The notes: generated from the letters alone by a model not told the origin. A stretch of DNA of 64,000 nt from CBDBND01 sp965262665 (GCA_965262665.1 CBDHFR010000004.1:2232001-2296000); one strand, 5' to 3'. Positions 9,256-18,759 are shown, counted from the stretch's first letter. Translations and numbers: made by a program.

Positions 9256-9944
9256 TTTTGCGCCCCTTGTTTTAAAACGTGCGCGACCACCTGTGGCAGG
9301 TCATCGGCTGACTTTACTATATGCTGTGCACCGGCACGCTCAAGCATCTCGACCGGATGATTGCCCCACGCCACGCCGATGCTTGTCACGCCGGTATGTT
9401 GCGCCATTTCCATATCAAAAGACGTGTCTCCCACCATAACAGTCCGGTGAATACTCGCTCCGGTTTCAACCAATGCGGATTCAATCATCCCTGGGTGGGG
9501 TTTACTGGGATTGGTGTCCGGTGTCTGCACGGTGTCGAACCAGCCGACCATATCAAACCGTTGACAAAAGTGATCCACACCCCGGCGTGCCTTGCCGGTG
9601 GCGATGCCCAGAACGTGACCGTCATCCCGAAGCTGGGTCACCATTTCACGGATGCAGGGGAACAAATCTTCCGTGTCCCGGCCCTCGGCCCTCAATTTGA
9701 GCGCCTCCGTCCGGTAGGCCTGAATTGCTGCCTCACGTCGGGCTTGGTCCGCTTGAGGAAAAAGAGAAGCAAAAGCGTGATCGAGGGATAAGCCAATGAT
9801 TCCTGCGACGGCATCGTGAGACAGCTTAGACAGGCCATTTGTGACTGCGGCAGTTTGCAAGATTTGAACGATCAAGGCACGGCTGTCGACCAATGTGTCA
9901 TCAAAATCCAAGATGACCAGCGACGCGTGTTCTTGATCGATCAT
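9252..9944 (-). CDS. HAD-superfamily phosphatase, phosphoglycolate-phosphatase-like
   Basis: A 230-residue HAD hydrolase. Motif I is DFDDT (nucleophile Asp13, acid/base Asp15), motif II is ATGKARRG, the conserved Lys is in SKPHPGM, and motif IV is VMVGDTSFDMEMA. The cap between motifs I and II is the helical C1 type seen in Gph, pyrophosphatase PpaX and related enzymes. The substrate cannot be told from sequence; in alphaproteobacteria this gene often follows rluC and precedes ATP12, as here with the AsmA-like gene in between. Its ATG overlaps the rluC stop by 4 bp, which implies coupled translation. Confidence 0.82.
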   Translation of the reverse strand: MIDQEHASLVILDFDDTLVDSRALIVQILQTAAVTNGLSKLSHDAVAGIIGLSLDHAFASLFPQADQARREAAIQAYRTEALKLRAEGRDTEDLFPCIREMVTQLRDDGHVLGIATGKARRGVDHFCQRFDMVGWFDTVQTPDTNPSKPHPGMIESALVETGASIHRTVMVGDTSFDMEMAQHTGVTSIGVAWGNHPVEMLERAGAQHIVKSADDLPQVVAHVLKQGAQK

Positions 9945-10930
9945 CGCGCCGATGTTTCGAGAGAATCTGCTTCGGACTCTTCAAATCCGAAATACTTAAA
10001 CGTTTCAGCCAGGTGGGACGGCAAAGGTGCAGAGACAATTAAGTCAGGCTTACCCTTCCGCGGGAGACGTATGGACCGGGCAAACAGGTGCGGGATTTTC
10101 GCGCCCGGCAGGTCAGACAGAAAAGCGGCGCGGCCGCCATATTTGCCATCACCAACGATCGGTATGCCCATCCCAGCGCAGTGGACGCGTAGCTGGTGCG
10201 TCCGGCCCGTCCGAGGCCGGAGATCAAGCCAGGTGACCCTGCCGGCAGCGCTGGAAATCACTTTAAAATCGGTGATGGCAGCTTTGCCTTGTGCGGCATC
10301 GATTGCCATGCGTTCGCCCTTGGCCCCGGCCACCTTGGCCACAGCTCCTTCGATCGATCCATCGGATACCTCTGGCTGTCCGACCACCACGGCCCAATAA
10401 AGTTTTTCCGTCTCCCGGTGACGGAAGGCGGCGGTGAGTTCAGCCGCCGCTTTCGCTGAACGCCCGAGCAGCAACACACCGGCTGTATCCTTATCAAGAC
10501 GATGAACCAAACGGGGCCGGTCTTTCGCCCCGCGCTTAAGCGCATCCAAAACACCATCTATATGTTTGGTCACGCCACTGCCGCCCTGCACCGCGATACC
10601 AGCGGGTTTGTTGAGGACCAGGACATCCTCATCTTCGTAAAGGATGTTGCCGATCAGATCCTTGATCAGATTTTTATCTGTTGCTGTTGTCCTGAATGAC
10701 GGTGACGGTTGGTCCGCATCGGAGTCCGGGAACGGTGGAATGCGAAGTTCCTGCCCCGCTGCCAGACGTTGATTGGATTTCGCCCGGCGGCCGTCCAAAC
10801 GCACTTGCCCCTTGCGCAGCAGGTTTTCCAGACGGCCATGGCTAAGCGCCGGGAAATGCCGCTTGAACCACCGATCAAGGCGGAGATCGGCTTCGTCATC
10901 GGTAACGGTTCGGTGTTGGACTCCGCTCAC
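9941..10930 (-). CDS. rluC: RluC/RluD-family 23S rRNA pseudouridine synthase
   Basis: A 329-residue pseudouridine synthase expected to isomerise uridines in 23S rRNA. An S4 RNA-binding domain (about 12-65, LRLDRWFKRHFPALSHGRL) is followed by the catalytic domain with HRLDKDTAGVLLLGRS at about 143-158, in which Asp146 is the catalytic residue, then RTGRTHQLRVHCAGMGIPIVGD, typical of RluC/RluD/RluA. RluC is the best fit by length and context, but RluD cannot be excluded. The start is a GTG whose bases overlap the crcB stop (GTGA). It forms part of a run of overlapping genes from the protease to ATP12. Confidence 0.85.
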   Translation of the reverse strand: MSGVQHRTVTDDEADLRLDRWFKRHFPALSHGRLENLLRKGQVRLDGRRAKSNQRLAAGQELRIPPFPDSDADQPSPSFRTTATDKNLIKDLIGNILYEDEDVLVLNKPAGIAVQGGSGVTKHIDGVLDALKRGAKDRPRLVHRLDKDTAGVLLLGRSAKAAAELTAAFRHRETEKLYWAVVVGQPEVSDGSIEGAVAKVAGAKGERMAIDAAQGKAAITDFKVISSAAGRVTWLDLRPRTGRTHQLRVHCAGMGIPIVGDGKYGGRAAFLSDLPGAKIPHLFARSIRLPRKGKPDLIVSAPLPSHLAETFKYFGFEESEADSLETSAR

Positions 10931-11313
10931 GCCAAAACCGCGCGGGTTACGGCCATGCCAGCAAATAGTGCTGCAATACTCAAAATCACCGAACCGGCGA
11001 TGTATCCACCGGCTGCAGCAGTGGCGTTGCGCTCAACCAACGTGGCCACATCAAGGGAGAACGCTGAGAACGTGGTGAACCCGCCCAAAATACCGACGGT
11101 GAGAAAAGCCTGGACTGTCTGGCCCACAGACCAACGCAACGCAATACTGGAGACGATCACACCCATAAAGAAGGATCCGATCACATTGACTGACAGGGTC
11201 CACCATGGAAAACCCGTGCCGAACAAGCGTTGTATGATCACAGATAAAATGTACCGGGCAGCCGAGCCAATCGCGCCTCCGGCGGCCACTGCGGCCACAA
11301 TGGTCCAGTTCAT
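10927..11313 (-). CDS. crcB: fluoride channel CrcB/Fluc
   Basis: A 128-residue small membrane protein with four predicted helices, forming a dual-topology dimer that exports fluoride from the cytoplasm. Family motifs are GGAIGSAARYILS at the start, PWWTLSVNVIGSFFMG (the conserved Asn lines the pore) and GGFTTFSAFSLD (the Phe-box and sodium site). The ATG overlaps the rarA stop by 4 bp. No fluoride riboswitch is visible, which fits a gene expressed as part of this housekeeping operon and not on demand. Confidence 0.93.
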   Translation of the reverse strand: MNWTIVAAVAAGGAIGSAARYILSVIIQRLFGTGFPWWTLSVNVIGSFFMGVIVSSIALRWSVGQTVQAFLTVGILGGFTTFSAFSLDVATLVERNATAAAGGYIAGSVILSIAALFAGMAVTRAVLA

Positions 11314-12656
11314 GAATCGTCCTCGTCTTGGGCGGTGTTGCGCTTGTCTCTCAGGTTTTGCCAGTAGGCAAGACGTATGCGAATTTCCCGCTCAAAACCG
11401 CGTTCCGGTGGTTTGTAATAGGTCTCGCGCGGCATATCGTCGGGGAAGTAGTGCTGACCCGAAAACCCGTCCTCGGCATTGTGGTCATAAGCATAGTCTT
11501 TGCCGTATCCCAGATCTTTCATCATGCGAGTCGGTGCGTTGAGGATGTGCTTCGGTGGCATCAGCGACCCGGTTTTGCGTGCCGCGGTCATGGACTGATT
11601 GAAGGCGCGGTAGGCAGCGTTGGATTTGGGCGCTGTGCCCAAATAAATCACCAGTTGCGCAATAGCAAGGTCGCCTTCCGGCGATCCCAACCTGTCGTAG
11701 GTGTCCCACGCCGCCAGAGCTTGAGTCACCGCTTGCGGATCAGCCAGTCCAATGTCTTCCACCGCAAAACGGGTAAGCCGTCTCAGAATATAGATCGGAT
11801 CCTCACCGCCATCGAGCATGCGCGAGACCCAGTACAGTGCCGCATCGGGATCAGAGCCGCGAAGCGACTTATGCACGGCGCTAATGAGGTTGTAGTGCCC
11901 GTCCCGGTCCTTGTCGTACACCGGTGCTCGGCGCAATAAAGTCTTTGTGAGGTCGGTTTGGCTCAACGGTGTTTTCGGCGGCTGGGAAAGGGCTAGCAAT
12001 TCTTCTGCCAGTGCCAGCACATGACGGCCGTCTCCATCGGCCATGGCGCGCAAAGCAACCCGTGCATCGTCTTCGATCGGTAGTTGTTGTCCGGCTTCCT
12101 CTTCGGCACGCTGCAGCAGCGTTTCCAGCGCGGCATCATCGAGACGATGCAAAACCAAAACCTGACAGCGGGACAACAGGGCTGCATTCAGCTCAAAGGA
12201 CGGGTTTTCCGTGGTGGCACCGACAAGAATAATCGTGCCTTTCTCAACCACCGGCAAGAAGGCATCCTGTTGAGCGCGGTTGAAACGATGAATCTCGTCG
12301 ACAAACAGCAGCGTCCCCTGCCCTGCTTTGACCCGCTCGCGCGCCGCAGCGAACACCTTTTTTAGATCAGCAACACCGGAAAATACGGCGGACAGAGGCT
12401 CGAAGTGGAGATCCGTCTGGCCTGCCAGCAGTCGAGCAATGGTGGTTTTGCCGCACCCAGGTGGGCCCCACAACACCATTGAGGAAAGTCGGTTCGAAGC
12501 GAGCATGCGGCCAATAGGTCCTTCTGCCCCTACGACATGATTCTGGCCGACCACCGCTTCTATGTCTTTTGGTCGCAATCGGTCTGCGAGGGGCTGGCCT
12601 GGTGCTGCCGGCTCTGGAGCCATGGCCGGCTCCAGTTTTTCGAACAACGAAGTCAC
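11310..12656 (-). CDS. rarA: replication-associated recombination protein RarA/MgsA
   Basis: A 448-residue AAA+ ATPase related to clamp loaders, acting at stalled replication forks together with SSB and RecA. Walker A is GPPGCGKTT (residues 64-72), Walker B is LLFVDEIHRFN, sensor 1 is ILVGATTENPSF, and the arginine finger follows in LLSRCQVL. The C-terminal half has the RarA-specific VHKSLRGSDPDAALYWVSRML, AEDIGLADP and the end block TYYKPPERGFEREI. Its ATG overlaps the protease stop by 4 bp. Confidence 0.93.
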   Translation of the reverse strand: MTSLFEKLEPAMAPEPAAPGQPLADRLRPKDIEAVVGQNHVVGAEGPIGRMLASNRLSSMVLWGPPGCGKTTIARLLAGQTDLHFEPLSAVFSGVADLKKVFAAARERVKAGQGTLLFVDEIHRFNRAQQDAFLPVVEKGTIILVGATTENPSFELNAALLSRCQVLVLHRLDDAALETLLQRAEEEAGQQLPIEDDARVALRAMADGDGRHVLALAEELLALSQPPKTPLSQTDLTKTLLRRAPVYDKDRDGHYNLISAVHKSLRGSDPDAALYWVSRMLDGGEDPIYILRRLTRFAVEDIGLADPQAVTQALAAWDTYDRLGSPEGDLAIAQLVIYLGTAPKSNAAYRAFNQSMTAARKTGSLMPPKHILNAPTRMMKDLGYGKDYAYDHNAEDGFSGQHYFPDDMPRETYYKPPERGFEREIRIRLAYWQNLRDKRNTAQDEDDS

Positions 12657-14107
12657 AGCTGGATGGACCGTTGAATGACGCGACCTCTGCGCTTAACGGA
12701 ATAGGTCCATTGACGGGAGGGTCGGTTCAGTTCGGTCTCTAGACGGCTGACGGAATCGATCTCGCGACCGTTGAGGGCGAGCAGCAAGTCCCCTGGCGCC
12801 AGACCGGCCCGCCGGGCAAAACTGCGCCGCTTGAGACTGAGGACGATGACCCCCTCGTCCAGTTCGACCCCCAGCTCTTCTGCTAGTGCGGGATTCAAGT
12901 TAGCCACCGTTGCGCCACCGAAGGGCGGGTTTTGATCTGACAATTGGGTTTCGTTGCGAGGTGGAAACTCCGGCGGTGGTTCAAGACGAACAGAAACGCG
13001 ACGTGGCCGACCGTCCCGCATGAGCGAAATGTCGGCCCGTTCACCGACCACCAGAGTTGCCAGACGATAGCGCAGATTCTCGGAATCGAGAACTGCCTGT
13101 CCATTTACTTCGGTCAACACGTCGCCGATCCGTATCCCTGCGTCCTCTGCCGGACTGTCTTGGTAAATCTGATTGACGATCACGCCGAGCGGGCGGTCCA
13201 GTCCTAAAGCTTCAGCAATTTCAGACGAAACGGACTGCCCGGTGGCGCCCAGCCAAGCCCGCACCGCTCGGCCTTCGGTCAGGATGCTGTTCAGAACCAC
13301 GCGGACCATGGGCGTGGGGATCGCAAATCCGATACCGACACTGCCGCCGTCTTGGGAGTAAATGGCCGTATTGATGCCGACGAGACTGCCATCCACCGTT
13401 ACCAGTGCCCCGCCCGAGTTACCGGGATTAATGGCCGCGTCGGTCTGGATGAATGAGCGAAAATCCGTCACGCCGATGGTTGATCGGGCCACCGCGGAAA
13501 CGATACCGCTGGTGACCGTCTGGCCAACGCCGAAGGGATTGCCGATGGCCAAAACCAAATCGCCCACTTCAAGCGCATCTGCATCACCGAGCGGTAGGGC
13601 TGGCAAATCGACGGGGGATTCTTTGATGCGGAGCACAGCGAGGTCGGTGCGTTCGTCTGTACCAACGATTTCGGCATCGAATTCGCGGCGGTCGGCCAGT
13701 ACGACCGTGATTTCGTCAGAATTTTGAATCACATGATTGTTGGTCACCACAATGCCATCGTCGCGCACGATAACACCGGAACCGAGAGAGTTTTGTATGC
13801 GCTCTCGCGGCATGCCGAAACGCTGATTGAAATCGTCGCCAAAAAAACGGCGGAAAAATGGATCGTTGAACAAGCTGGGAACGCGCTGCTGAACCACCCG
13901 TCGGGTATAAATATTGACCACCGCCGGAGCGGTGCGTTTCACCACTGGCGCGAATGTCAGTTTAATCTCACCGTCGGATGTAGGAATGCGGGCAGTTTGT
14001 GTGTAGGCCGGCATGGAAAACACCGACGCCACCAGGAAAAGACAAGTCGCTGACCAAAAAAACCGCAAGGCAAAACTCCTGCCCTCAAAAACGCGAACCC
14101 TTAACAT
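12653..14107 (-). CDS. HtrA/DegP-type periplasmic serine protease
   Basis: A 484-residue trypsin-like protease of the HtrA family with two PDZ domains, for periplasmic protein quality control. The N-terminus is a signal peptide (hydrophobic 12-35, cleavage near AYTQTA). The triad is His125 (TNNHVIQN), Asp155 (ERTDLAVL) and Ser231 (NPGNSGGAL). PDZ1 spans about 285-370 and PDZ2 about 395-480. DegP, DegQ and DegS cannot be separated by eye; two PDZ domains exclude DegS. I prefer the ATG at 14107 over the TTG at 14131, which would fall in the T-run of the rplQ terminator. It heads the overlapping operon down to ATP12. Confidence 0.88.
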   Translation of the reverse strand: MLRVRVFEGRSFALRFFWSATCLFLVASVFSMPAYTQTARIPTSDGEIKLTFAPVVKRTAPAVVNIYTRRVVQQRVPSLFNDPFFRRFFGDDFNQRFGMPRERIQNSLGSGVIVRDDGIVVTNNHVIQNSDEITVVLADRREFDAEIVGTDERTDLAVLRIKESPVDLPALPLGDADALEVGDLVLAIGNPFGVGQTVTSGIVSAVARSTIGVTDFRSFIQTDAAINPGNSGGALVTVDGSLVGINTAIYSQDGGSVGIGFAIPTPMVRVVLNSILTEGRAVRAWLGATGQSVSSEIAEALGLDRPLGVIVNQIYQDSPAEDAGIRIGDVLTEVNGQAVLDSENLRYRLATLVVGERADISLMRDGRPRRVSVRLEPPPEFPPRNETQLSDQNPPFGGATVANLNPALAEELGVELDEGVIVLSLKRRSFARRAGLAPGDLLLALNGREIDSVSRLETELNRPSRQWTYSVKRRGRVIQRSIQL

Positions 14108-14129
14108 AGTAGACCGATTAAACTCCGGC

Positions 14130-14160
14130 AAAAAACAAAGGGCGGACCAAACATCCGCCC
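14130..14160 (-). terminator. intrinsic terminator after rplQ
   Basis: On the minus strand GGGCGGA, a 7-nt loop and TCCGCCC form a perfect 7-bp stem (14140-14146 with 14154-14160), followed by TTTGTTTTTT. It lies 35 bp past the rplQ stop and just before the protease gene, so it ends the ribosomal superoperon. This is the clearest intrinsic terminator in the window. Confidence 0.92.
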
Positions 14161-14194
14161 CCTCAAAACTGATGTGTCGCCACCTCCCGAAACC

Positions 14195-14626
14195 TTACTC
14201 CTCGGCCGGAAGCTCTTCCTCTGGGGGGCGTTCTTGTACGGGTCCCGAATCCAGCCCTTTGGCTTCGGGATCGCGGTCAACCAGTTCAATGACTGCCATC
14301 GGTGCAGCGTCGCCATAGCGGAACCCTGCCTTGAGCACCCGCGTGTAGCCGCCGGACCGGTCCGCGTATCGCTCGGCCAGAGTGGAGAACAATTTGGAGA
14401 CCACGGTCTTGTCGCGCAATCTGGACATCGCCAGTCGTCGCGCATGGAGATCGCCCCGTTTGGCAAGGGTGATCAGCCGTTCTGCATAGGAACGCAAATC
14501 TTTGGCTTTCGGCAGTGTGGTTTCAATTTGTTCGTGCTTGAACAAAGCGTTGGCCAGATTGGCGAACATAGCCCGCCGGTGCTGGCTCTTACGATTGAGC
14601 TTACGTCCGCTCATGCCATGGCGCAT
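14195..14626 (-). CDS. rplQ: 50S ribosomal protein L17
   Basis: A 143-residue large-subunit protein. The start MRHGMSGRKLNRKSQHRRAM is the classic L17 opening, and the ITLAKRGDLHARRLAMSRL and AERYADRSGGYTRVLK blocks are present. The C-terminus carries a short acidic tail (about 15 residues, ending EEELPAEE) beyond the core of about 120, which is common in alphaproteobacteria. It is the last gene of the alpha operon, 117 bp after rpoA, and is followed by a strong terminator. Confidence 0.97.
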   Translation of the reverse strand: MRHGMSGRKLNRKSQHRRAMFANLANALFKHEQIETTLPKAKDLRSYAERLITLAKRGDLHARRLAMSRLRDKTVVSKLFSTLAERYADRSGGYTRVLKAGFRYGDAAPMAVIELVDRDPEAKGLDSGPVQERPPEEELPAEE

Positions 14627-14743
14627 GGTGCCGTCTCCTTACCTTACAGAGCCTCGCGCACGAGACCGATTGCACACCTTCCTGCCAGATCACTGCACAG
14701 AAAGGGGGAGCCACCACGGCTCCTGCCGGCGTGCCGGCGTTTT

Positions 14744-15760
14744 TTAAAACGGTTCTTCCAGCTTTCTCGCCAAATCTTCGATGTTCTCAGGTGGCCAGCT
14801 GGTCACTTCCATACCGAGATGCAGCCCCATCTGCGCCAACACTTCCTTAATTTCGTTCAAGGATTTGCGGCCAAAGTTGGGTGTCCGCAGCATTTCGGCT
14901 TCGGTCTTCTGGACCAGATCACCGATATAAATGATGTTGTCGTTCTTAAGACAGTTGGCCGATCGGACAGACAATTCCAATTCATCCACCTTCCGCAGCA
15001 GATGTTTATTGAACGGAAGATCTTCGTCGGGCCGGTCATGGAAAGCTTGCGACGGTTCTTCAAAGTTGATGAAGAGTTGTAGCTGGTCCTGCAGAATCCG
15101 GGCTGCCAAGGCCACGGAATCGTCAGGTGTCACAGATCCATTGGTTTCAATTTTCATGGACAGCTTGTCGTAGTCGGTCACTTGGCCAACACGGGTGTTA
15201 TCGACTGTGTAAGACACGCGGCGAACTGGACTGAAAATTGCGTCAACAGGAATGACCCCGATCGCATCATCTTCCTTACGGTTTTGTGAAGCAGGCACGT
15301 ACCCCTTGCCCGTGCTAACTTCCATCTCAACCTCAAGCTTTGCGCCGTCATCCAAGTGGCAAATTATCAATTCCGGATTCATGATCTCGATGTCAGACGG
15401 TGCATCAATCTGACCGGCCGTCACTTCTGCGGGACCTTGAACAGAGAGTGTCATCCGTTTTGGTCCTTCAGCATGCAACGATAATGCGATTTGTTTGATA
15501 TTGAGAATCAGATCGGTGACATCTTCCCGAACGCCGTTAATAGACGAAAATTCGTGAAGTACGCCGTCAATACGGATCGATGTAATGGCCGCGCCTTGCA
15601 ATGAGGACAGCAAGATACGGCGCAGCGCATTGCCAAGAGTAATGCCGAAACCGCGCTCAAGTGGTTCGGCGACGATTGTGGCCGAGCGGCGTTCATCTTC
15701 GCCAGCTTCGACATTGAGCTTGTTGGGTTTAATCAGCTCTTGCCAGTTCTTTTGTATCAC
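14744..15760 (-). CDS. rpoA: RNA polymerase alpha subunit
   Basis: A 338-residue alpha subunit. The N-terminal domain (about 1-235), which dimerises and binds beta and beta', shows GFGITLGNALRRILLSSLQGAA. A flexible linker leads to the C-terminal domain (about 255-320; ELSVRSANCLKNDNIIYIGDL and FGRKSLNEIKEVL), which contacts UP elements and activators. It is co-transcribed after rpsM and rpsK, 95 bp past rpsK, the usual alpha-operon order except that rpsD is absent here. Confidence 0.98.
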   Translation of the reverse strand: MIQKNWQELIKPNKLNVEAGEDERRSATIVAEPLERGFGITLGNALRRILLSSLQGAAITSIRIDGVLHEFSSINGVREDVTDLILNIKQIALSLHAEGPKRMTLSVQGPAEVTAGQIDAPSDIEIMNPELIICHLDDGAKLEVEMEVSTGKGYVPASQNRKEDDAIGVIPVDAIFSPVRRVSYTVDNTRVGQVTDYDKLSMKIETNGSVTPDDSVALAARILQDQLQLFINFEEPSQAFHDRPDEDLPFNKHLLRKVDELELSVRSANCLKNDNIIYIGDLVQKTEAEMLRTPNFGRKSLNEIKEVLAQMGLHLGMEVTSWPPENIEDLARKLEEPF

Positions 15761-15855
15761 GGCTTGATCCCGCTATTCTAAAGGTGATGGATGCGTGTCT
15801 GTCACGTGCACCCGATATAGCCCTGCCAAAACCGGCCGGACTGGCCATATGGGTA

Positions 15856-16245
15856 TTAAACCCGGCGGCGCTTTCGCGGCCGGCACCCATTATGGGGAAT
15901 GGGTGTAACGTCCTGAATCGAAGTAATGTTGAAACCAACAGTCTGCAAAGCCCGCAAGGCGGACTCACGGCCGCTGCCCGGCCCTTTTACACGCACGGCC
16001 AAAGTCTTCATACCGTGCTCCATCGCTTTCTTACCCGCATCCTCCGCTGCAACTTGAGCCGCGTAAGGTGTGGATTTGCGAGACCCTTTAAATCCTTGGC
16101 CGCCAGCGGAAGACCACGAAATCGCATTACCTTGAACGTCCGTAATGGTGATCAACGTATTATTAAAGGTGGAGTTCACGTGCGCGATACCGGAACTAAT
16201 GTTCTTTCGCTCTTTTTTGCGCGTACGGGTAGCTGGCTTGGCCAT
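15856..16245 (-). CDS. rpsK: 30S ribosomal protein S11
   Basis: A 129-residue small-subunit platform protein. HVNSTFNNTLITITDVQGN, the GFKGSRKSTPYAAQVAAEDA block and the C-terminal IQDVTPIPHNGCRPRKRRRV are diagnostic; the Asn-Gly of the PHNGCRP motif is the site that becomes isoaspartate in some bacteria. It starts 15 bp after rpsM, and the full family length is present. Confidence 0.98.
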   Translation of the reverse strand: MAKPATRTRKKERKNISSGIAHVNSTFNNTLITITDVQGNAISWSSAGGQGFKGSRKSTPYAAQVAAEDAGKKAMEHGMKTLAVRVKGPGSGRESALRALQTVGFNITSIQDVTPIPHNGCRPRKRRRV

Positions 16246-16260
16246 TTGTGTCTGTGTCCG

Positions 16261-16638
16261 TTACTTGGTGACTTTTTTCTTGCCGGCGACCGGTTTAGCC
16301 GGTCCCTTGCGAGTGCGGGCGTTTGTGTGCGTCCGTTGCCCGCGAACAGGAAGCCCCTTGCGGTGGCGGAGACCGCGGTAACACCCCAAGTCCATCAACC
16401 GCTTGATATTCATTGCAGTATCACGGCGCAAATCGCCTTCGACTACAAAATCATGATCAATGATGTCGCGCACGCGCATTACTTCTTCGTCGGACAGCTG
16501 GTTGACACGCAAGGCCAAATCGATGCTGGCCTTTTCGCAAATCTTCTGTGCCCGAGTGCGTCCGATGCCGAATATGTAGGTCAGCGCGATCGGAACGCGT
16601 TTGTTGGTTGGTATATTTACGCCTGCAATACGCGCCAA
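16261..16638 (-). CDS. rpsM: 30S ribosomal protein S13
   Basis: A 125-residue head protein that contacts the P-site tRNA and the 50S subunit. It begins ARIAGVNIPTNKRVPIALTY and ends in the basic RGQRTHTNARTRKGPAKPV tail that reaches toward tRNA; both are typical. It opens the alpha operon, 101 bp after adk. That gap is long enough for an RNA regulatory element, but I see no clear hairpin or promoter there. Confidence 0.98.
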   Translation of the reverse strand: MARIAGVNIPTNKRVPIALTYIFGIGRTRAQKICEKASIDLALRVNQLSDEEVMRVRDIIDHDFVVEGDLRRDTAMNIKRLMDLGCYRGLRHRKGLPVRGQRTHTNARTRKGPAKPVAGKKKVTK

Positions 16639-16739
16639 AGCCCGTACTCCTTCTTCGTCATCAATTGTTTTCGAGAGCGCTGCGCCCAGCCGGAAAAGCG
16701 CGCCATTATAGGTAGGCCCCGGCCCTTGTCAACTCGCCC

Positions 16740-17396
16740 TCAGCCCTTAAAAATCCTTATAATCTCGGTAGTTACGACCCCCATGTCCTGGTCGCCGTCA
16801 ACCACTCGCAGCAGCCCTTTTTCGTCGTAAAACGGCAAGAGTGGCGCCGTTTGTTCATGATAAGCCTTGAGCCGGGATTTCACCGTCTCTTCATTGTCGT
16901 CGGAACGGCGAGAGAACTCGGTTCCACCGCATTTGTCGCAGACACCCTCTTTTTCAGGGGTCCTAAAAGAGTCGTGATACCCCTCGCCACACTGGGCGCA
17001 AGTAAAACGGCCGGTGATCCGGTCCACCAGCTTTTGGTCGGGCACCCTGACTTCGACAACGGCATCAAGGGGCAGCCCTTTTTCCTCAAGCATGGTGTCC
17101 AACCCTTCGGCTTGGGCGACAGTGCGTGGAAATCCATCAAGGATGAAACCGTTGGCGCAATCCGGCTCATCGAGCCGTTCAGAGATCATACCGATCATGA
17201 TGTCATCTGAGACCAGTTCACCGGCGTCCATCACCGCTTTGGCTTTAAGACCAAGTTCCGTGCCGCCACCGATGGCCACGCGAAGCATGTCACCAGTCGA
17301 CAGCTGTACAATATTGAAAGCTTCTTCAAGACGCTTTGCCTGGGTTCCTTTTCCGCCGCCAGGCGGGCCCATAATAATCAATCGGGTACCGCTCAT
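16740..17396 (-). CDS. adk: adenylate kinase, zinc-LID type
   Basis: A 218-residue long-form adenylate kinase balancing ATP, ADP and AMP. The P-loop is GPPGGGKGTQ (10-19), the AMP site includes STGDMLR, and DGFPRTVAQAE is present. The LID carries four cysteines (Cys133, Cys136, Cys153, Cys156), so a structural zinc is expected, unlike the Escherichia coli enzyme. Its ATG overlaps the secY stop by 4 bp, tying its expression to the spc operon, a common alphaproteobacterial arrangement. Confidence 0.97.
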   Translation of the reverse strand: MSGTRLIIMGPPGGGKGTQAKRLEEAFNIVQLSTGDMLRVAIGGGTELGLKAKAVMDAGELVSDDIMIGMISERLDEPDCANGFILDGFPRTVAQAEGLDTMLEEKGLPLDAVVEVRVPDQKLVDRITGRFTCAQCGEGYHDSFRTPEKEGVCDKCGGTEFSRRSDDNEETVKSRLKAYHEQTAPLLPFYDEKGLLRVVDGDQDMGVVTTEIIRIFKG

Positions 17397-18754
17397 CGAT
17401 TGCGCCCCCTTAGTTTGGATTTCTTGATCAAGCCCTCATACTGATGTGCCAGCAGATGAGATTGAATCTGCTGAAGAGTATTGAGGGTCACGTTGACGAC
17501 AATAAGTAGGGCTGTCCCGCCAAAGTAGAACGTTACGTTCAGTCGAGATATCAACAATTCAGGTAACAAACAGACGATTATCAAATAAAGACTGCCGACG
17601 GTCGTCAATCGAGTCAGAACATAGTCGATATATTCAGCAGTATTTTTACCAGGACGTATGCCAGGAATAAAACCGCCCTGTTTACGCAGGTTTTCTGCCG
17701 TATCCGCGGGATTAAAAACGAGCGCCGTATAAAAAAATGCGAAAAAAGCGATAAAGATTGAGTAAAGAATGAGATACAGCGGCTGTCCGCGGCCCAAGAG
17801 AACACCAATGGTATTGAGAAAATCACCCTCTCCGCTGGGATCGACAGTCGCGCCCTGAAGACCGGCAACAGTCAAGGGCATCAGTAGAATTGCGCTGGCA
17901 AAAATAGCGGGGATCACACCCGCAGTGTTGATTTTGAGAGGTAAGTGCGAACTCTCGCCACCGAACATCTTGTTACCAACTTGCTGTTTAGGGAATTGGA
18001 CCAGAAGACGGCGCTGCGCCAATTCTACAAAGCAAATGAGATAGATTGTTGCCACCACACCGATTATCAACGCAACAATTATGAAAGGTGACAAGGCGCC
18101 AGTGCGACCCAATTCCAAAGTTTGAGCTATTGCACCCGGCAAACCCGCAACAATGCCCGCGAAAATCAAGATGGAAACACCCTGACCGACGCCGCGTTCG
18201 CTAATTTGCTCTCCGAGCCAAACGAGAAACATGGTGCCACCGACTAAAGTAATCATAGTGGTGAACTTGAAAAATGTTCCTGGATTAAGAACTGCGGGTG
18301 CACCTGTAGCGCTGGTAGAGCCTTCCAGACCTGAAGCGATTCCCAGTGACTGAAGTATGCAAATTCCAACCGTAAGGTAGCGTGTGTATTGGTTCATCTT
18401 AATGCGGCCCGAGATTCCCTCTTTCTTTAATTGTTCAAGAGTTGGATTCACGGCCCCCATTAGTTGCATGATGATGGAAGCAGAAATGTAAGGCATGATA
18501 TTGAGCGCGAATATGCTCATGCGCGATAGTGCGCCACCGGCAAAAACATCAAACATTCCGAGGACGCCGGAACTCTGTTGCTCCATGATATCGGCCATCA
18601 CTTGCGGATCTATACCCGGCAAAGTGATAAACGTGCCAAGCCGATAGACAATAAGAGCGAACAATGTAAACCAAATGCGGCGCTTAAGGTCTGTGGCCTT
18701 GGCAAATACGCCAAGATTGACGTTTGCGGCCATTTGGTCGGCAGCAGAAGCCAT
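17393..18754 (-). CDS. secY: Sec translocon subunit SecY
   Basis: A 453-residue, ten-helix core channel of the SecYEG protein-export machine in the inner membrane. ALNIMPYISASIIMQLM, ALVFNPADTAENLRKQGGFI and PGIRPGKNTAEYIDYVLTRL (the cytoplasmic loop that contacts SecA and ribosomes) are diagnostic. The partner SecE is encoded at 44.6 kb. The ATG follows AGGTAAG by 8 nt and lies 5 bp after rplO. Confidence 0.97.
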   Translation of the reverse strand: MASAADQMAANVNLGVFAKATDLKRRIWFTLFALIVYRLGTFITLPGIDPQVMADIMEQQSSGVLGMFDVFAGGALSRMSIFALNIMPYISASIIMQLMGAVNPTLEQLKKEGISGRIKMNQYTRYLTVGICILQSLGIASGLEGSTSATGAPAVLNPGTFFKFTTMITLVGGTMFLVWLGEQISERGVGQGVSILIFAGIVAGLPGAIAQTLELGRTGALSPFIIVALIIGVVATIYLICFVELAQRRLLVQFPKQQVGNKMFGGESSHLPLKINTAGVIPAIFASAILLMPLTVAGLQGATVDPSGEGDFLNTIGVLLGRGQPLYLILYSIFIAFFAFFYTALVFNPADTAENLRKQGGFIPGIRPGKNTAEYIDYVLTRLTTVGSLYLIIVCLLPELLISRLNVTFYFGGTALLIVVNVTLNTLQQIQSHLLAHQYEGLIKKSKLRGRNR

Positions 18755-18759
18755 ATTGA

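Noticed and set aside
16740..17393. Missing rpmJ (L36) between secY and rpsM
   Set aside because: Alphaproteobacteria usually encode rpmJ elsewhere, and adk occupies this place in many of them.
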